Made by a program: the position numbers and the translations under genes. The notes beneath the pieces were generated by a model that did not search any database, was not told the origin of the DNA, and worked only from the letters and a program-made list of their open reading frames with translations. From Candidatus Saganbacteria bacterium (GTDB taxonomy: Bacteria > Margulisbacteria > WOR-1 > XYC2-FULL-46-14 > XYC2-FULL-37-10), in assembly GCA_016223245.1 (NCBI GenBank), contig JACRPL010000013.1:20736-84735 (forward strand): a DNA stretch of 64,000 nucleotides, given 5' to 3'. Below, piece after piece: positions 1 to 8,102 of this stretch. Numbering within the stretch: the first letter of the stretch is position 1; every line of letters begins with the position of its first letter.

Positions 1-1
1 A

Positions 2-394
2 CTTATCCCGGAAATTAAATACGATCTTGCTGCCATTGCAAAAAGATTGCTCCTCGGCCAGCAGAGAGGGAAGACAAGTTTTATTATTGTTGTTGCGGAA
101 GGGGCGGGACATGCGCCCGATATCGCAAAACTTATCCAAAAGAAGACAAAGCTCGATGTAAGGGTAAGTATTTTGGGCCATATGCAAAGAGGCGGATCTC
201 CAACAGCGCTATCAAGAGAAGCCGCCTGCAAACTTGGCTCAAAAGCTGTTGAACTTCTGCTTCAAGGCAAAAAAGCTATGATGGTAGGGATCATATCAGA
301 TAAGGTCGTATCGCATAGCGCCAAAGAAATAATAGCCAAGAAAAAGAAAATAGATATCGAGGCCTATAAACTAGCCGAAATTCTTTCCTCATGA
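2..394 (+). CDS. pfkA: 6-phosphofructokinase, C-terminal part (5' end outside the window)
   Basis: This is the last 130 or so codons of a phosphofructokinase, which phosphorylates fructose-6-phosphate in glycolysis. The reading frame is open from base 2, so the gene begins upstream of the window. The diagnostic segment is ILGHMQRGGSPTALSRE, the conserved C-terminal GHxQRGGxP signature, preceded by RGKTSFIIVVAEGA. The region that separates ATP- from pyrophosphate-dependent enzymes is not visible here. It converges on a second phosphofructokinase gene across a palindrome-rich gap. An apparent TTG start at base 47 is internal to the domain and is not a real start. Confidence 0.9.
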   Translation, partial: LIPEIKYDLAAIAKRLLLGQQRGKTSFIIVVAEGAGHAPDIAKLIQKKTKLDVRVSILGHMQRGGSPTALSREAACKLGSKAVELLLQGKKAMMVGIISDKVVSHSAKEIIAKKKKIDIEAYKLAEILSS

Positions 395-505
395 AACTTT
401 TTGGATCTGCATTACCGGGGGCATTTTCGATCTGGGAAAAATCATTGCCCTGCATTGAAATACAAGCATCGCGCGGCCCATATTGCACATGAAGCCTATT
501 ATAGT

Positions 506-599
506 GAACCCTGCCTGCCGGCAGGCACGGCTCGCGGTTCCTAAAAACTACGAGGAAACCGCGACGCTTGTCCCGATTCCCACATCGGGATTTAGTCGC
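506..599. repeat. cluster of nested short palindromes between two phosphofructokinase genes
   Basis: The 277-base gap 395-671 has no convincing gene but holds several inverted repeats in series: a 16-base perfect palindrome at 512-527 (TGCCTGCCGGCAGGCA), a stem pairing 533-539 with 557-563 (CGCGGTT/AACCGCG), and a stem pairing 572-577 with 584-589 (CCCGAT/ATCGGG) nested inside GCGAC/GTCGC at 561-599. The first palindrome recurs inside ispD near 57733. It may also act as a bidirectional terminator between the convergent genes, but no clear U-tract is seen. Confidence 0.7.
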
Positions 600-671
600 T
601 GGTTTTTGAGTTGCTAACCAGGTTTGCCGGCATGATGCAATAATATCGTTAATCGAAAGAAGAAATTTCAC

Positions 672-1880
672 TCAATAGAAATCAACAGAGTTGCGCATTT
701 TGAAAAGTTGATGGTCTTCGGGTACGAACTTCCCGCCGTGAACCTCTGTTAGATCGTTTGGAACAATATTTTCTCCCGCAAGGCCAGGGTATACGCCAAA
801 ATTTCCGGATTTCATATAATCGAATATCGCATCGCCAAATCTTAGGCCTAATATCCTGTCTGATACATGCGCGATACCGCCGCGAATGGCGTGGCCGCAA
901 TTTTGAAGCCTGAAATCTGTGCCTTTGATATGCTTTTGGAATATGCCGTAGAAATATTCGCCAATTCCGCCCAATTGTTCATTGCCGAAAGAATCCTTTT
1001 TCTTTGGAAGATCAAAGATCGCTTTGACTATAGCAAACTTTGGATCGGCAATAACTTCGTCTAAAAGTTTCTTATTGCTGTCATTGATCTCTTTAGGAAA
1101 CCTGGTATCAAATATTCGAGCGCCTTCGGATACTACAACAACGCAATATTTTTGGAATGCCATCGCGTGCTCGACTTTTTTAATAACTTCTCTTAGATCA
1201 ACTGTTTCTTCGGGAAGAATTACTACATCGGCGCCGCCGGCGATACCCGCGTGAAGCGCTACCCATCCGGCATGGCGTCCCATAACTTCAACTATGAAAC
1301 ATCGATTGTGTGAACGAGAAGTTGTAATAATGTTTTCGATAAAGTGGACGCTTTCAATTACAGCCGAATCGAATCCGTATGTGCGCTCGGTTCCAAAAAC
1401 ATCGTTATCCATTGTCTTTGGCGCGCCAAACATTGGGAATGTGAATTGTTTGCCCATTTTGCCGGCGGCTCCCAAGGTATCGTCTCCACCAAGAACAACC
1501 AAACAATCCATTCCAAGCTTCTTCAAATTCTCGATCGCTTTTTCCGGTGCCTTCTTCTCAATATTTTCTTTAGAGAATAAATTTGTTCGAGATGATTTAA
1601 TAATTGTCCCAGCGACTTTAAAGCTATCTTTTAGATCGACTGTCGAAAGTTTTTGGAGGATCTTGTCTTTTTCGGTTTCAGGATCGCGAGTTAGAGATTC
1701 CCAACCTTCGAGCAGACCCCAAAGTTCGATCTTTTCATCAGCCGGAAGGGCAGCGTTTGCAAGATTTATGCGTCGAAGCAAACCATAAATTACCGCGTTA
1801 TGACCCGCGCAATCGCCTCCACCTGTTAGTATCCCGATCTTTCTGATATTTATTTCTTTCCCTTGAAATTTTACTTTCAT
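672..1880 (-). CDS. phosphofructokinase family protein, probably pyrophosphate-type
   Basis: This is a full-length (402 aa) phosphofructokinase-superfamily enzyme of glycolysis. Visible motifs are GILTGGGDCAGHNAV (phosphoryl-donor loop, about residues 16-30), VVLGGDDTLGAA (about 128-139), PKTMDNDVFG (about 154-163) and VEVMGRHAGWVALHAG. In this family, Asp at the second acidic position of GGDD together with Lys in PKTxDND is associated with pyrophosphate rather than ATP use, so a PPi-dependent (reversible) enzyme is inferred but not proven. The purine-rich stretch GAGAGGA lies upstream of the ATG. It faces the end of another phosphofructokinase gene, and fba and tpiA follow on the same strand, so this is a glycolytic block. 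Confidence 0.85.
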   Translation of the reverse strand: MKVKFQGKEINIRKIGILTGGGDCAGHNAVIYGLLRRINLANAALPADEKIELWGLLEGWESLTRDPETEKDKILQKLSTVDLKDSFKVAGTIIKSSRTNLFSKENIEKKAPEKAIENLKKLGMDCLVVLGGDDTLGAAGKMGKQFTFPMFGAPKTMDNDVFGTERTYGFDSAVIESVHFIENIITTSRSHNRCFIVEVMGRHAGWVALHAGIAGGADVVILPEETVDLREVIKKVEHAMAFQKYCVVVVSEGARIFDTRFPKEINDSNKKLLDEVIADPKFAIVKAIFDLPKKKDSFGNEQLGGIGEYFYGIFQKHIKGTDFRLQNCGHAIRGGIAHVSDRILGLRFGDAIFDYMKSGNFGVYPGLAGENIVPNDLTEVHGGKFVPEDHQLFKMRNSVDFY

Positions 1881-1908
1881 CTGTTTTTCCTCTCTTTCTT
1901 TCGATATT

Positions 1909-1973
1909 AACTCACCCCCACCGACTTCGTCGGTTTCCCCCTCTCTTAATAAGAGAGGGGGTTAAGGTGAGTT
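1909..1973. repeat. 65-bp inverted repeat element, copy 1 (AACTCACC family)
   Basis: The element begins AACTCACC and ends GGTGAGTT, so its ends are perfect inverted repeats. Inside are a small hairpin CCGACTTCGTCGG and a strong stem CCCCTCTCTT/AAGAGAGGGG. Near-identical copies occur at 14186-14254 and 23041-23113. This copy abuts the stop codon of the fba gene (1976-1978), as the other copies abut theirs. It is a MITE/REP-like non-coding element that could fold in mRNA and act in termination or mRNA stability. Confidence 0.9.
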
Positions 1974-1975
1974 AG

Positions 1976-2959
1976 CTACTTTGCTTTGCCAGCAGATCCC
2001 AATACGTTAGTATTTTTTGCAATAATTAATTTCTTCAATTCTTCTCTTGCTGGGCCCAAGTATTTGCGAGGATCGAATTCTCCTGGTTGTTCCGCAAACA
2101 CTTTTCTGATTATCGCAGTCATGACCAAACGGCCGTCGCTGTCGATGTTAATTTTGCATACTGCCGATTTTGCTGCGCGTCTTAGCTGTTCTTCGGGAAT
2201 ACCGACTGCATTGTCCATCTTGCCGCCGTATTTGTTTATCATTTGGACATATTCTTGCACAACCGATGATGCGCCGTGAAGAACTATCGGGAATCCCGGA
2301 AGTCTTTTTTCTACTTCTTCCAAAATATCAAAACGGAGCGGAGGAACCGCTTCTCCAGGCTTAACTTTGAACTTGAAAGCTCCATGAGATGTACCGATCG
2401 AGATCGCAAGTGAATCAACGCCTGTTCTCTTAACAAAGTCTTCAACTTGGTCGGGCTGTGTGTATGTGTGCTTTTCGGCCGATACTTCATCTTCAATACC
2501 CGCCAAAACTCCAAGCTCGCCTTCCACTGTAACATCAAATTTACGCGCATATTCTACAACTTGTTTTGTTACTTCGATATTTTTTTCATAAGGGTGGTGG
2601 GATCCGTCGATCATGACAGACGAGAAACCATAATCGATACATGATTTACATAGTTCAAAGGTATCGCCGTGGTCCAAGTGAAGGCAGATCGGGATATTGC
2701 TCTTCAATTCTTTGCGGACCATTTCAACCGCTCCTTGGGCCATATATCTTAATAGTGTCTGGTTCGCGTACTTTCTGGCGCCGGATGAAACCTGGATAAT
2801 AACAGGGGATTTGCTTTCGGCACAGCCCATAATAATTGCCTGCAGCTGTTCCATATTATTGAAATTGTAAGCGGGTATCGCGTACTTTCCCTCCATAGCT
2901 TTCGTAAACATTTCCCTCGTGTTAACTAACCCTAACGTTTCATACAACTTCTGCGCCAT
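1976..2959 (-). CDS. fba: class II fructose-bisphosphate aldolase
   Basis: Fructose-1,6-bisphosphate aldolase of the zinc-dependent class II type, 327 aa, close to family length. The N-terminal half carries YAIPAYNFNNMEQLQAI and the zinc/substrate segment ICLHLDHGDTFELCKSCIDYG (about residues 78-98), followed by SVMIDGSHHPYEKN. Further conserved pieces are GELG and VLHGASSV. The gene is 4 nt downstream of tpiA on the same strand, and its ribosome binding site (GAGGGGG) overlaps the tpiA 3' end, so the two are co-transcribed. The stop codon is directly followed by a copy of the AACTCACC inverted repeat. Confidence 0.95.
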   Translation of the reverse strand: MAQKLYETLGLVNTREMFTKAMEGKYAIPAYNFNNMEQLQAIIMGCAESKSPVIIQVSSGARKYANQTLLRYMAQGAVEMVRKELKSNIPICLHLDHGDTFELCKSCIDYGFSSVMIDGSHHPYEKNIEVTKQVVEYARKFDVTVEGELGVLAGIEDEVSAEKHTYTQPDQVEDFVKRTGVDSLAISIGTSHGAFKFKVKPGEAVPPLRFDILEEVEKRLPGFPIVLHGASSVVQEYVQMINKYGGKMDNAVGIPEEQLRRAAKSAVCKINIDSDGRLVMTAIIRKVFAEQPGEFDPRKYLGPAREELKKLIIAKNTNVLGSAGKAK

Positions 2960-2963
2960 TTTT

Positions 2964-3713
2964 TTACCCCCTCACAATTTTTGCGAATACATCGGCCTTA
3001 AGAGACGCCCCGCCGACGAGTCCACCGTCAATATCACCTTGTGCCATAAGATCTTTAATATTTTCAGGAGTGACCGATCCGCCGTAAAGGATGCGAACGG
3101 TATCAGATATTGACTTATCATAAAGGTCAGTTACAAGCTTTCTTATAAACGCATGAACTTCTTGAGCTTGTTCTTTTGATGCGGTCTTTCCGGTCCCGAT
3201 CGCCCATACTGGTTCGTAAGCGATAACTAATGTCTGGCAGCTAGCAACTGGCAAGCCTTGAAGGGCGCCGGTTACTTGCTTTTTAATAACATCAAAGGTT
3301 ACGTTTTTTTCTCTTTCAGCTAATGTTTCACCGACACAAACGATCGGTTTAAGGCAATGTTTAAGTGCGGTATTTAATTTCTTGTTGACTGTTTCATCTA
3401 TTTCTCCGAAAAATTGTCTTCGTTCGGAGTGGCCGATGAGAACACAGCTCGCGCCGACTGATTTAAGCATTTGGGCTGAAACCTGGCCAGTGAAAGCGCC
3501 TTTCTCTTCCCAAAAAAGATCTTGTCCGCCGACCATAATTTCCGAATCGCGCAATACATCGGATACAGATGAGAGCGCTGTAAATGGAGGGCATACGAGA
3601 ATATCTTTATCTGTTACTTTTCCTACGAGTTTGTTGAGATCTGCGGCTAATTGGACCGATTCCTGAAGTATAGTGTTCATTTTCCAGTTTCCCGCTAGCA
3701 GTGGTTTTCTCAT
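2964..3713 (-). CDS. tpiA: triosephosphate isomerase
   Basis: Triosephosphate isomerase, 249 aa, full length. It interconverts dihydroxyacetone phosphate and glyceraldehyde-3-phosphate. The N-terminal signature RKPLLAGNWKMN contains the catalytic Lys. The catalytic His lies in VLIGHSERR, and the active-site Glu loop is YEPVWAIGTGKTAS. The phosphate-binding C-terminal motif YGGSVTPEN is intact. An AAGGAG ribosome binding site precedes the ATG. It is sandwiched between the rhlE-like helicase gene and fba on the same strand with short gaps. Confidence 0.96.
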   Translation of the reverse strand: MRKPLLAGNWKMNTILQESVQLAADLNKLVGKVTDKDILVCPPFTALSSVSDVLRDSEIMVGGQDLFWEEKGAFTGQVSAQMLKSVGASCVLIGHSERRQFFGEIDETVNKKLNTALKHCLKPIVCVGETLAEREKNVTFDVIKKQVTGALQGLPVASCQTLVIAYEPVWAIGTGKTASKEQAQEVHAFIRKLVTDLYDKSISDTVRILYGGSVTPENIKDLMAQGDIDGGLVGGASLKADVFAKIVRG

Positions 3714-3725
3714 TAATTATCTCCT

Positions 3726-4934
3726 TTATCTTCTTCTTCGCGGGGAGCGGAATCTGTAATGGGGCTTGTTTGCGGCCGAGGCGGAGCCGAAAAATCCTGT
3801 AGAATGGAATTCGGGATGTTGCGAGATAGGGAGGGCGTTCCTGATCAATCTTTCGATATTTTTGACCTCTCCGCGCTGGTCGGGCGTTGCGAAAGATATT
3901 GCGCGGCCTTCGTGGCCGGCCCTGGCTGTCCGGCCGATCCTGTGGACATAATTTTCGGGATCATCCGGAAGGTCGTAATTTACCACGAGCTCGATCCCTT
4001 TGACATCTATGCCCCGCGCCGCGATATCAGTCGCGACAAGTATCCTGTATTTCCCGGTCTTAAAACCTTCAAGCGCTTCGCGCCGCTGGCTCAAGGACCT
4101 GTTTGAATGTATCTCGGCTGATGAAAACCCCGCAGTCCTTAGGCCGGAGGTTATGACCGATGCGGCCCGTTTTGTCCTTGAGAAAATTAGGACGGTCCCG
4201 CGATACTGCTCCAAAAGCTTGATTAACAGCTTCGGTTTTTCTTCTTTTTTGATAATGAACAATTCCTGCGTGACTTTTTCAGCGGCGGTGCCCGAACGGG
4301 CAATTTCAACGCTTATCGGGAGTTTCATATGGGAAGTTGCGATCTTAACGATCTTTTCGGGGATCGTGGCCGAAAAAAGCATTGTTTGGCGTTCTCTTTG
4401 CAGCTGCGCTAATATCTTTTCAATTTGCGGAGCAAACCCCATATCAAGCATCCTATCGGCTTCATCCAAAACAAGGATCGAAACATTGTCCAGCCTAAGT
4501 ATTTTTTGGTTTAAATGGTCGAGAAGCCTTCCCGGCGTTGCGATTATTACTCGGGGATTCCTGCGCAATGAATTGATCTGGTGGTACATTGACGCGCCGC
4601 CGATCAATACGGCTGTCTTCATGCCGAATGGATAGCAAAGCTTGTAAATTGTTTCTTCAACCTGTATTGCAAGCTCCCTAGTAGGGACAAGTACCAGTCC
4701 GCGAGAGAGGTTTTGGGAAAGCCTTTGGATCATCGGGATGCCGAAAGCAAGCGTCTTGCCAGTCCCTGTTTGTGCTATACCTATAATGTCGTTGCCTTCG
4801 ACGGCGATAGGTATTGCTTTATGCTGGATCGGTGTTGGGACAGAAAACTTCATCCGCTCCAGGAGTTCTAGTATCTTTGGGGAAATGCCTAAGCCATAAA
4901 AAGAGCTTCCATTTGCTTGATTCTGCATGTTCAT
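3726..4934 (-). CDS. DEAD-box ATP-dependent RNA helicase (RhlE/CsdA type)
   Basis: A 402 aa DEAD-box RNA helicase, expected to act in the cytoplasm on ribosome assembly or RNA turnover. All core motifs are present in order: Q motif (SVPTPIQHKAIP), motif I AQTGTGKT, Ia PTRELA, Ib TPGR, II VLDEADRMLDMGF, III SATIP, and VI HRIGRTARAG. The C-terminus ends in a short basic tail (RSPRRRR), as in RhlE-like proteins, without a long auxiliary domain. A perfect TATAAT lies 6 nt upstream of the ATG and there is no Shine-Dalgarno sequence, so the transcript is probably leaderless. It is the first gene of the unit running to tpiA and fba. Confidence 0.93.
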   Translation of the reverse strand: MNMQNQANGSSFYGLGISPKILELLERMKFSVPTPIQHKAIPIAVEGNDIIGIAQTGTGKTLAFGIPMIQRLSQNLSRGLVLVPTRELAIQVEETIYKLCYPFGMKTAVLIGGASMYHQINSLRRNPRVIIATPGRLLDHLNQKILRLDNVSILVLDEADRMLDMGFAPQIEKILAQLQRERQTMLFSATIPEKIVKIATSHMKLPISVEIARSGTAAEKVTQELFIIKKEEKPKLLIKLLEQYRGTVLIFSRTKRAASVITSGLRTAGFSSAEIHSNRSLSQRREALEGFKTGKYRILVATDIAARGIDVKGIELVVNYDLPDDPENYVHRIGRTARAGHEGRAISFATPDQRGEVKNIERLIRNALPISQHPEFHSTGFFGSASAANKPHYRFRSPRRRR

Positions 4935-4940
4935 CTATGT

Positions 4941-4946
4941 ATTATA
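4941..4946 (-). promoter_or_regulatory. -10 box for the DEAD-box helicase gene (leaderless)
   Basis: On the minus strand this reads TATAAT and ends 6 nt before the helicase ATG at 4934. No ribosome binding site fits in the gap. The box also overlaps the 5' side of the divergent metallopeptidase gene, which starts at 4949. Confidence 0.7.
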
Positions 4947-4948
4947 CC

Positions 4949-5491
4949 ATGAAAATGGAAGATGCTTGCCTAATATTGCGTTCGTACAGAAAGACTATCT
5001 CAATCGAGATAACTCAAGATGCCGATCTTTTGGTCAGGGCGCCCCACAGGATACCGAAGACAATTATCAACGAATTCATTTCGAAGAAGAGTGCATGGAT
5101 CGAAAAGAAGAAGCAATTGGTGCGAGAGCGGCAGAAAAATGCAATATCCAAGGATATGGTCGATGTTGTAGCGTTGAAGAAGCGAGCACGCTATATAATA
5201 GAGGAGCGGCTCAATTATTATGTAGGGAAGCATGGTTTCAGGTTTAATGGATTTAAGATAACTAGTGCGCGATCGAGATTTGGATCGTGCACTGCGAAAG
5301 GCGATCTCAATTTTAGCTGGCGATTGATCTTGTTTTCCCCGGAAGTAATGGATTATGTGGTTATTCATGAGTTAACGCATTTGATCGAATTCAATCATTC
5401 GAAAAGATTTTGGGCGAAGGTTGAGGAGTTCATGCCGGAGTTTCGCTTGCATAAAAAGTGGCTACGGGAGAATAGTTATATTATTCGATAG
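4949..5491 (+). CDS. YgjP-like zinc metallopeptidase (M48/SprT-like superfamily)
   Basis: A 180 aa protein of the YgjP (DUF45) metallopeptidase family, physiological substrate unknown. The signature is the zinc helix VVIHELTHLIEFNHSKRFW near residue 135, a HExxH-like HELTH with a downstream NHS(x)xFW, preceded by SRFGSCTAKGDLNFSWRLILF, both typical of the family. Longer open frame exists upstream, but the first ATG compatible with the divergent promoter is at 4949. Family members are often about 230 aa. This one lacks part of the central beta region, as some compact versions do. It is divergent from the helicase gene. Confidence 0.8.
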   Translation: MKMEDACLILRSYRKTISIEITQDADLLVRAPHRIPKTIINEFISKKSAWIEKKKQLVRERQKNAISKDMVDVVALKKRARYIIEERLNYYVGKHGFRFNGFKITSARSRFGSCTAKGDLNFSWRLILFSPEVMDYVVIHELTHLIEFNHSKRFWAKVEEFMPEFRLHKKWLRENSYIIR

Positions 5492-5668
5492 GGGCTGGGT
5501 CTATGTTTCTATGTCGCTGTGTCGCTATGTTTTTGGGATATTTCCGCAACCGAATGACGAAAACTGCAACACTTTTACGCTAATCCACCTATTTAGCTGG
5601 TATGATAATTGCTGGATGATAGTAGTATAATTAATTATCGATTTATTGACAAAAGAGGAGAATAAAAA
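5492..5668. other. intergenic stretch with a short repeated-word sequence and a promoter
   Basis: At 5501-5537 the words CTATGT and GTCGCT repeat (TCTATGTCGCTGTGTCGCTA), giving a low-complexity direct repeat. A TATAAT at 5626-5631 precedes the BRO-like gene, which also has a GAGGAG ribosome binding site. No gene or RNA is recognised. Confidence 0.5.
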
Positions 5669-6193
5669 ATGGAAAAGCATAACGAGACTCATATTGCATT
5701 ATTTAGAGGGAAAGGAATAAGGAAAGCTATTCATAACAATGAATGGTGGTTTTCTGTGACAGACATATGTGCGGCATTAACTGAAAGTGTTGACGCTGGA
5801 GCATACTGGCGAAAACTTAAACAGAGATTGAGTGAAGAGGGAAGTGAAGTCGTGACAAATTGTCACGGGTTAAAACTAGAAGCACCTGATGGAAAAATGC
5901 GTGAAACCGACTGCTCCAACACAGAAGGTGTTTTTCGCATTATCCAATCAATACCTTTGAATGACTTGGAGCAGATATTTTCAATGCTTGGCGAGGCGGC
6001 GACGACCGAGATCGCGCGCAATAAAGATGCGCGAGGTTATCATGAAAATAAGAAAGTTGCGAATGAAGGCGGGCAGGTTGCGGGAAAAGCGAGAAAAGAT
6101 CTTGAAAAACGAAGTGGTAAGAAAGTTATTACTAAGGAAAACTATTTAGGGCTTGATACATATAACAAACTGAGGCGTATTGATGGGAACTAA
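5669..6193 (+). CDS. BRO/DinD-type phage antirepressor, internally shortened
   Basis: A 174 aa protein whose N-terminal 65 or so residues resemble the BRO-N domain (KAIHNNEWWFSVTDICAALTES, then a YWRKLKQRL segment). Its C-terminus matches the DinD-like tail MLGEAATTEIARNKDARGYHENK...VTKENYL. As I remember the family, about 90-100 residues normally separate FRIIQSIP from the LxDLExIF helix. Here they are directly joined (IQSIPLNDLEQIF, near base 5957), so an in-frame internal deletion is inferred. Function would be transcriptional regulation or DNA-damage response. Activity of the shortened form is doubtful. The start is supported by GAGGAG nine bases upstream. Confidence 0.75.
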   Translation: MEKHNETHIALFRGKGIRKAIHNNEWWFSVTDICAALTESVDAGAYWRKLKQRLSEEGSEVVTNCHGLKLEAPDGKMRETDCSNTEGVFRIIQSIPLNDLEQIFSMLGEAATTEIARNKDARGYHENKKVANEGGQVAGKARKDLEKRSGKKVITKENYLGLDTYNKLRRIDGN

Positions 6194-6270
6194 TCAATAG
6201 CCCAACCAATTTCGTGACGCCACGAAAATGTGGTCGGAGGTCATGTTGTCCGATGTCTGGTGTCTTGTAG

Positions 6271-6276
6271 TATAAT
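6271..6276 (+). promoter_or_regulatory. -10 box for the PD-(D/E)XK gene (leaderless)
   Basis: TATAAT ends 6 nt before the ATG at 6283, and no Shine-Dalgarno sequence is present. Confidence 0.7.
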
Positions 6277-6282
6277 TACGCC

Positions 6283-7044
6283 ATGTCCAAATATTATAAT
6301 CCAAACCGAACACGAAATATTTTTGATCCGGCATCGGAGGAGCCGTACAAATTGAGCCGGTCAAAGCTTGAGCAATTCGTAAACTGCCCGCGCTGTTTCT
6401 ACCTCGATCGCCGACTCGGCATCGGCCAACCACCGGGATTCCCTTTCTCCCTCAATAGCGCCGTTGACGCGCTTTTAAAAAATGAGTTCGATCACTATCG
6501 CCGTGAACATAAACCGCACCCTCTAATGACACAATATAAACTCGATGCTATTCCATACGACCATAAAGATATCGACATCTGGCGCGATGCGCTCAAAGCC
6601 GGCATCTGCCACTACCATAAAGAAACAAACCTAATGATAACAGGCGGGGTGGATGATGTTTGGATAAACCCTCAAGAAGAACTAATAATTGTCGACTATA
6701 AAAGCACTTCAAAAGACGGACAAATTACCGCCCTCGATCAAGAATGGCAGAACGGCTATAAAAGACAAATGGAAATATACCAGTGGCTCTTTAGATGCAA
6801 TAACTATAAAGTGAACAAAACTGGGTATTTCGTTTATTGTAACGGCGATTCCAAAAAAGAACGCTTCGACGGACACCTCGTGTTTGATATAACTCTCATT
6901 CCTCATATTGGCGACGATTCTTGGGTCGAACACGTGGTGGTAGATGCGAAAAAGTGTCTCATGAGCGAAACAATACCCGAGGCTAATCTTGAGTGTGATT
7001 ATTGTCGATATAGTGATGCGTTATTTGGCAATATATCCCGATGA
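6283..7044 (+). CDS. PD-(D/E)XK superfamily nuclease, RecB/Cas4-like with four-cysteine pattern
   Basis: A 253 aa protein with the PD-(D/E)XK nuclease core: GGVDDVW (about residues 121-127) followed by LIIVDYKSTS (about 134-143) supplies the D...(D/E)xK metal site. An N-terminal SRSKLEQFVNCPRCFYLDRR segment (Cys35, Cys38) and a C-terminal CDYCRY suggest an iron-sulfur or zinc cluster linking both ends, as in AddB/Cas4-like nucleases. There are no cas genes nearby, so CRISPR adaptation is unlikely. DNA repair or a stand-alone role is possible. Its 3' end overlaps the convergent fic gene by 24 nt. Confidence 0.75.
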   Translation: MSKYYNPNRTRNIFDPASEEPYKLSRSKLEQFVNCPRCFYLDRRLGIGQPPGFPFSLNSAVDALLKNEFDHYRREHKPHPLMTQYKLDAIPYDHKDIDIWRDALKAGICHYHKETNLMITGGVDDVWINPQEELIIVDYKSTSKDGQITALDQEWQNGYKRQMEIYQWLFRCNNYKVNKTGYFVYCNGDSKKERFDGHLVFDITLIPHIGDDSWVEHVVVDAKKCLMSETIPEANLECDYCRYSDALFGNISR

Positions 7045-8076
7045 AGGACCTTTGCCAACTTGCTTGATCATGCCAAGTTTCTTCAATTTTTGCAGCTGTA
7101 GCTGAGCGGTTCTTTTTGGAGTACTAAGTATATCAGCCGCATCACTCGCAGTGATCCTGCCAACTTGATCCATAAAGTCTAAAATCATAAGTTGATTTCC
7201 ATCCAAGTAGACTTTTGATCCGATATCGGGCCGTACTTTTTTCAATGATAATACAACGATTTTATTTTTAACATCGTCGATCTCTTCCTTAAAACCTTTA
7301 ACAAAGTATTCCAGCCAAGAAGTAAAATCGCGTTGCCTTTCTTTGTAGTTTTCCCCGATATTGATGGCTTTATAATATTCCTGGCGATCGCGATTATAAT
7401 AATCTTCCAGCGCAAATAAATGACGGAAATCATAGCCCCTGCTATATAGAATAAGAGTTGCAAGAGCCCGAGCTGTTCGGCCATTACCATCGTTGAAAGG
7501 ATGGATCGCGGCAATTTCCTGATGGGCTATCCCGGCTGTTATCACAGGATTGATCCCTTCTTTCTCACTTTGTTGAAGCCACTTTATTAGATCGTTGCAC
7601 AATCCAACAACCTTTCTTGCTTCCGGCCCCGTATATACAATTTTCTCGGGCTGGCCAAAACTTCGGCGTACAACAAAGATCGGGCCTTTTCTATAATTAC
7701 CGGAATGTTGTTTGGCTAAAGTTCGATCGGTCACCAGCTTGTGAATATTGAGCAGAATCTTATCTGTGATCAGCTGTTTTCCCTGAACGATCTTTTCGAT
7801 ATATCGTAAAGCACTTATATAATTCTGCACTTCAAATATGTCGCGGTCGGAAGCGCCAACTTTCTTCTTGGCCAGAACCGCTTCAACATCGCGGACTCCC
7901 AGCCGATTCCCTTCGATCGCAGTCGAACTATGCGTCATCCTCACCAGTGCCTGGCGTCGAAGCCGCAGCTCCTGCTTGGGTAAGATCTTGGCGCGATCGA
8001 TGACCGCTTTGGCCTCGGCGATCGCAATAAGCATTTTCACTATATTGTTCGTTAGTTTATATTTCGGGGCAAACAT
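7021..8076 (-). CDS. Fic domain AMP-transferase with built-in inhibitory motif and winged helix
   Basis: A 351 aa Fic protein. The catalytic motif HPFNDGNGRTAR (His about residue 192) matches HxFx(D/E)GNGRxxR exactly, so AMPylation activity is expected. An N-terminal helix carries SSTAIEGN (about residues 50-57), fitting the (S/T)xxxE(G/N) self-inhibition motif of class II Fic proteins. The last 60 residues (ITASDAADILSTPKRTAQLQLQKL) look like a winged helix-turn-helix, so it may bind its own promoter. The target is unknown. A TATAAT lies 6 nt before the ATG, and an 11-bp tandem repeat sits just upstream of that. Confidence 0.9.
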   Translation of the reverse strand: MFAPKYKLTNNIVKMLIAIAEAKAVIDRAKILPKQELRLRRQALVRMTHSSTAIEGNRLGVRDVEAVLAKKKVGASDRDIFEVQNYISALRYIEKIVQGKQLITDKILLNIHKLVTDRTLAKQHSGNYRKGPIFVVRRSFGQPEKIVYTGPEARKVVGLCNDLIKWLQQSEKEGINPVITAGIAHQEIAAIHPFNDGNGRTARALATLILYSRGYDFRHLFALEDYYNRDRQEYYKAINIGENYKERQRDFTSWLEYFVKGFKEEIDDVKNKIVVLSLKKVRPDIGSKVYLDGNQLMILDFMDQVGRITASDAADILSTPKRTAQLQLQKLKKLGMIKQVGKGPSSGYIAK

Positions 8077-8082
8077 AGCTAT

Positions 8083-8088
8083 ATTATA
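8083..8088 (-). promoter_or_regulatory. -10 box for fic (leaderless)
   Basis: Reads TATAAT on the minus strand, 6 nt before the fic ATG at 8076. The tandem 11-mer array begins about 14 bp further upstream, where the -35 region and any operator would lie. Confidence 0.7.
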
Positions 8089-8102
8089 TCAAAAACATAT
8101 AT

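Noticed and set aside
47..394. TTG at 47 as the start of a short gene
   Set aside because: The frame is open and homologous upstream to base 2, so the gene is simply cut by the window edge.
291..671. 126-codon minus-strand frame between the phosphofructokinase genes
   Set aside because: It crosses the 3' end of the first gene and several palindromes. The peptide is low in order and includes translated repeat (LPAGR).
6283..7044. Cas4 call for the PD-(D/E)XK protein
   Set aside because: The four-cysteine pattern fits, but there is no CRISPR context and the length and spacing fit general RecB-like nucleases equally well.
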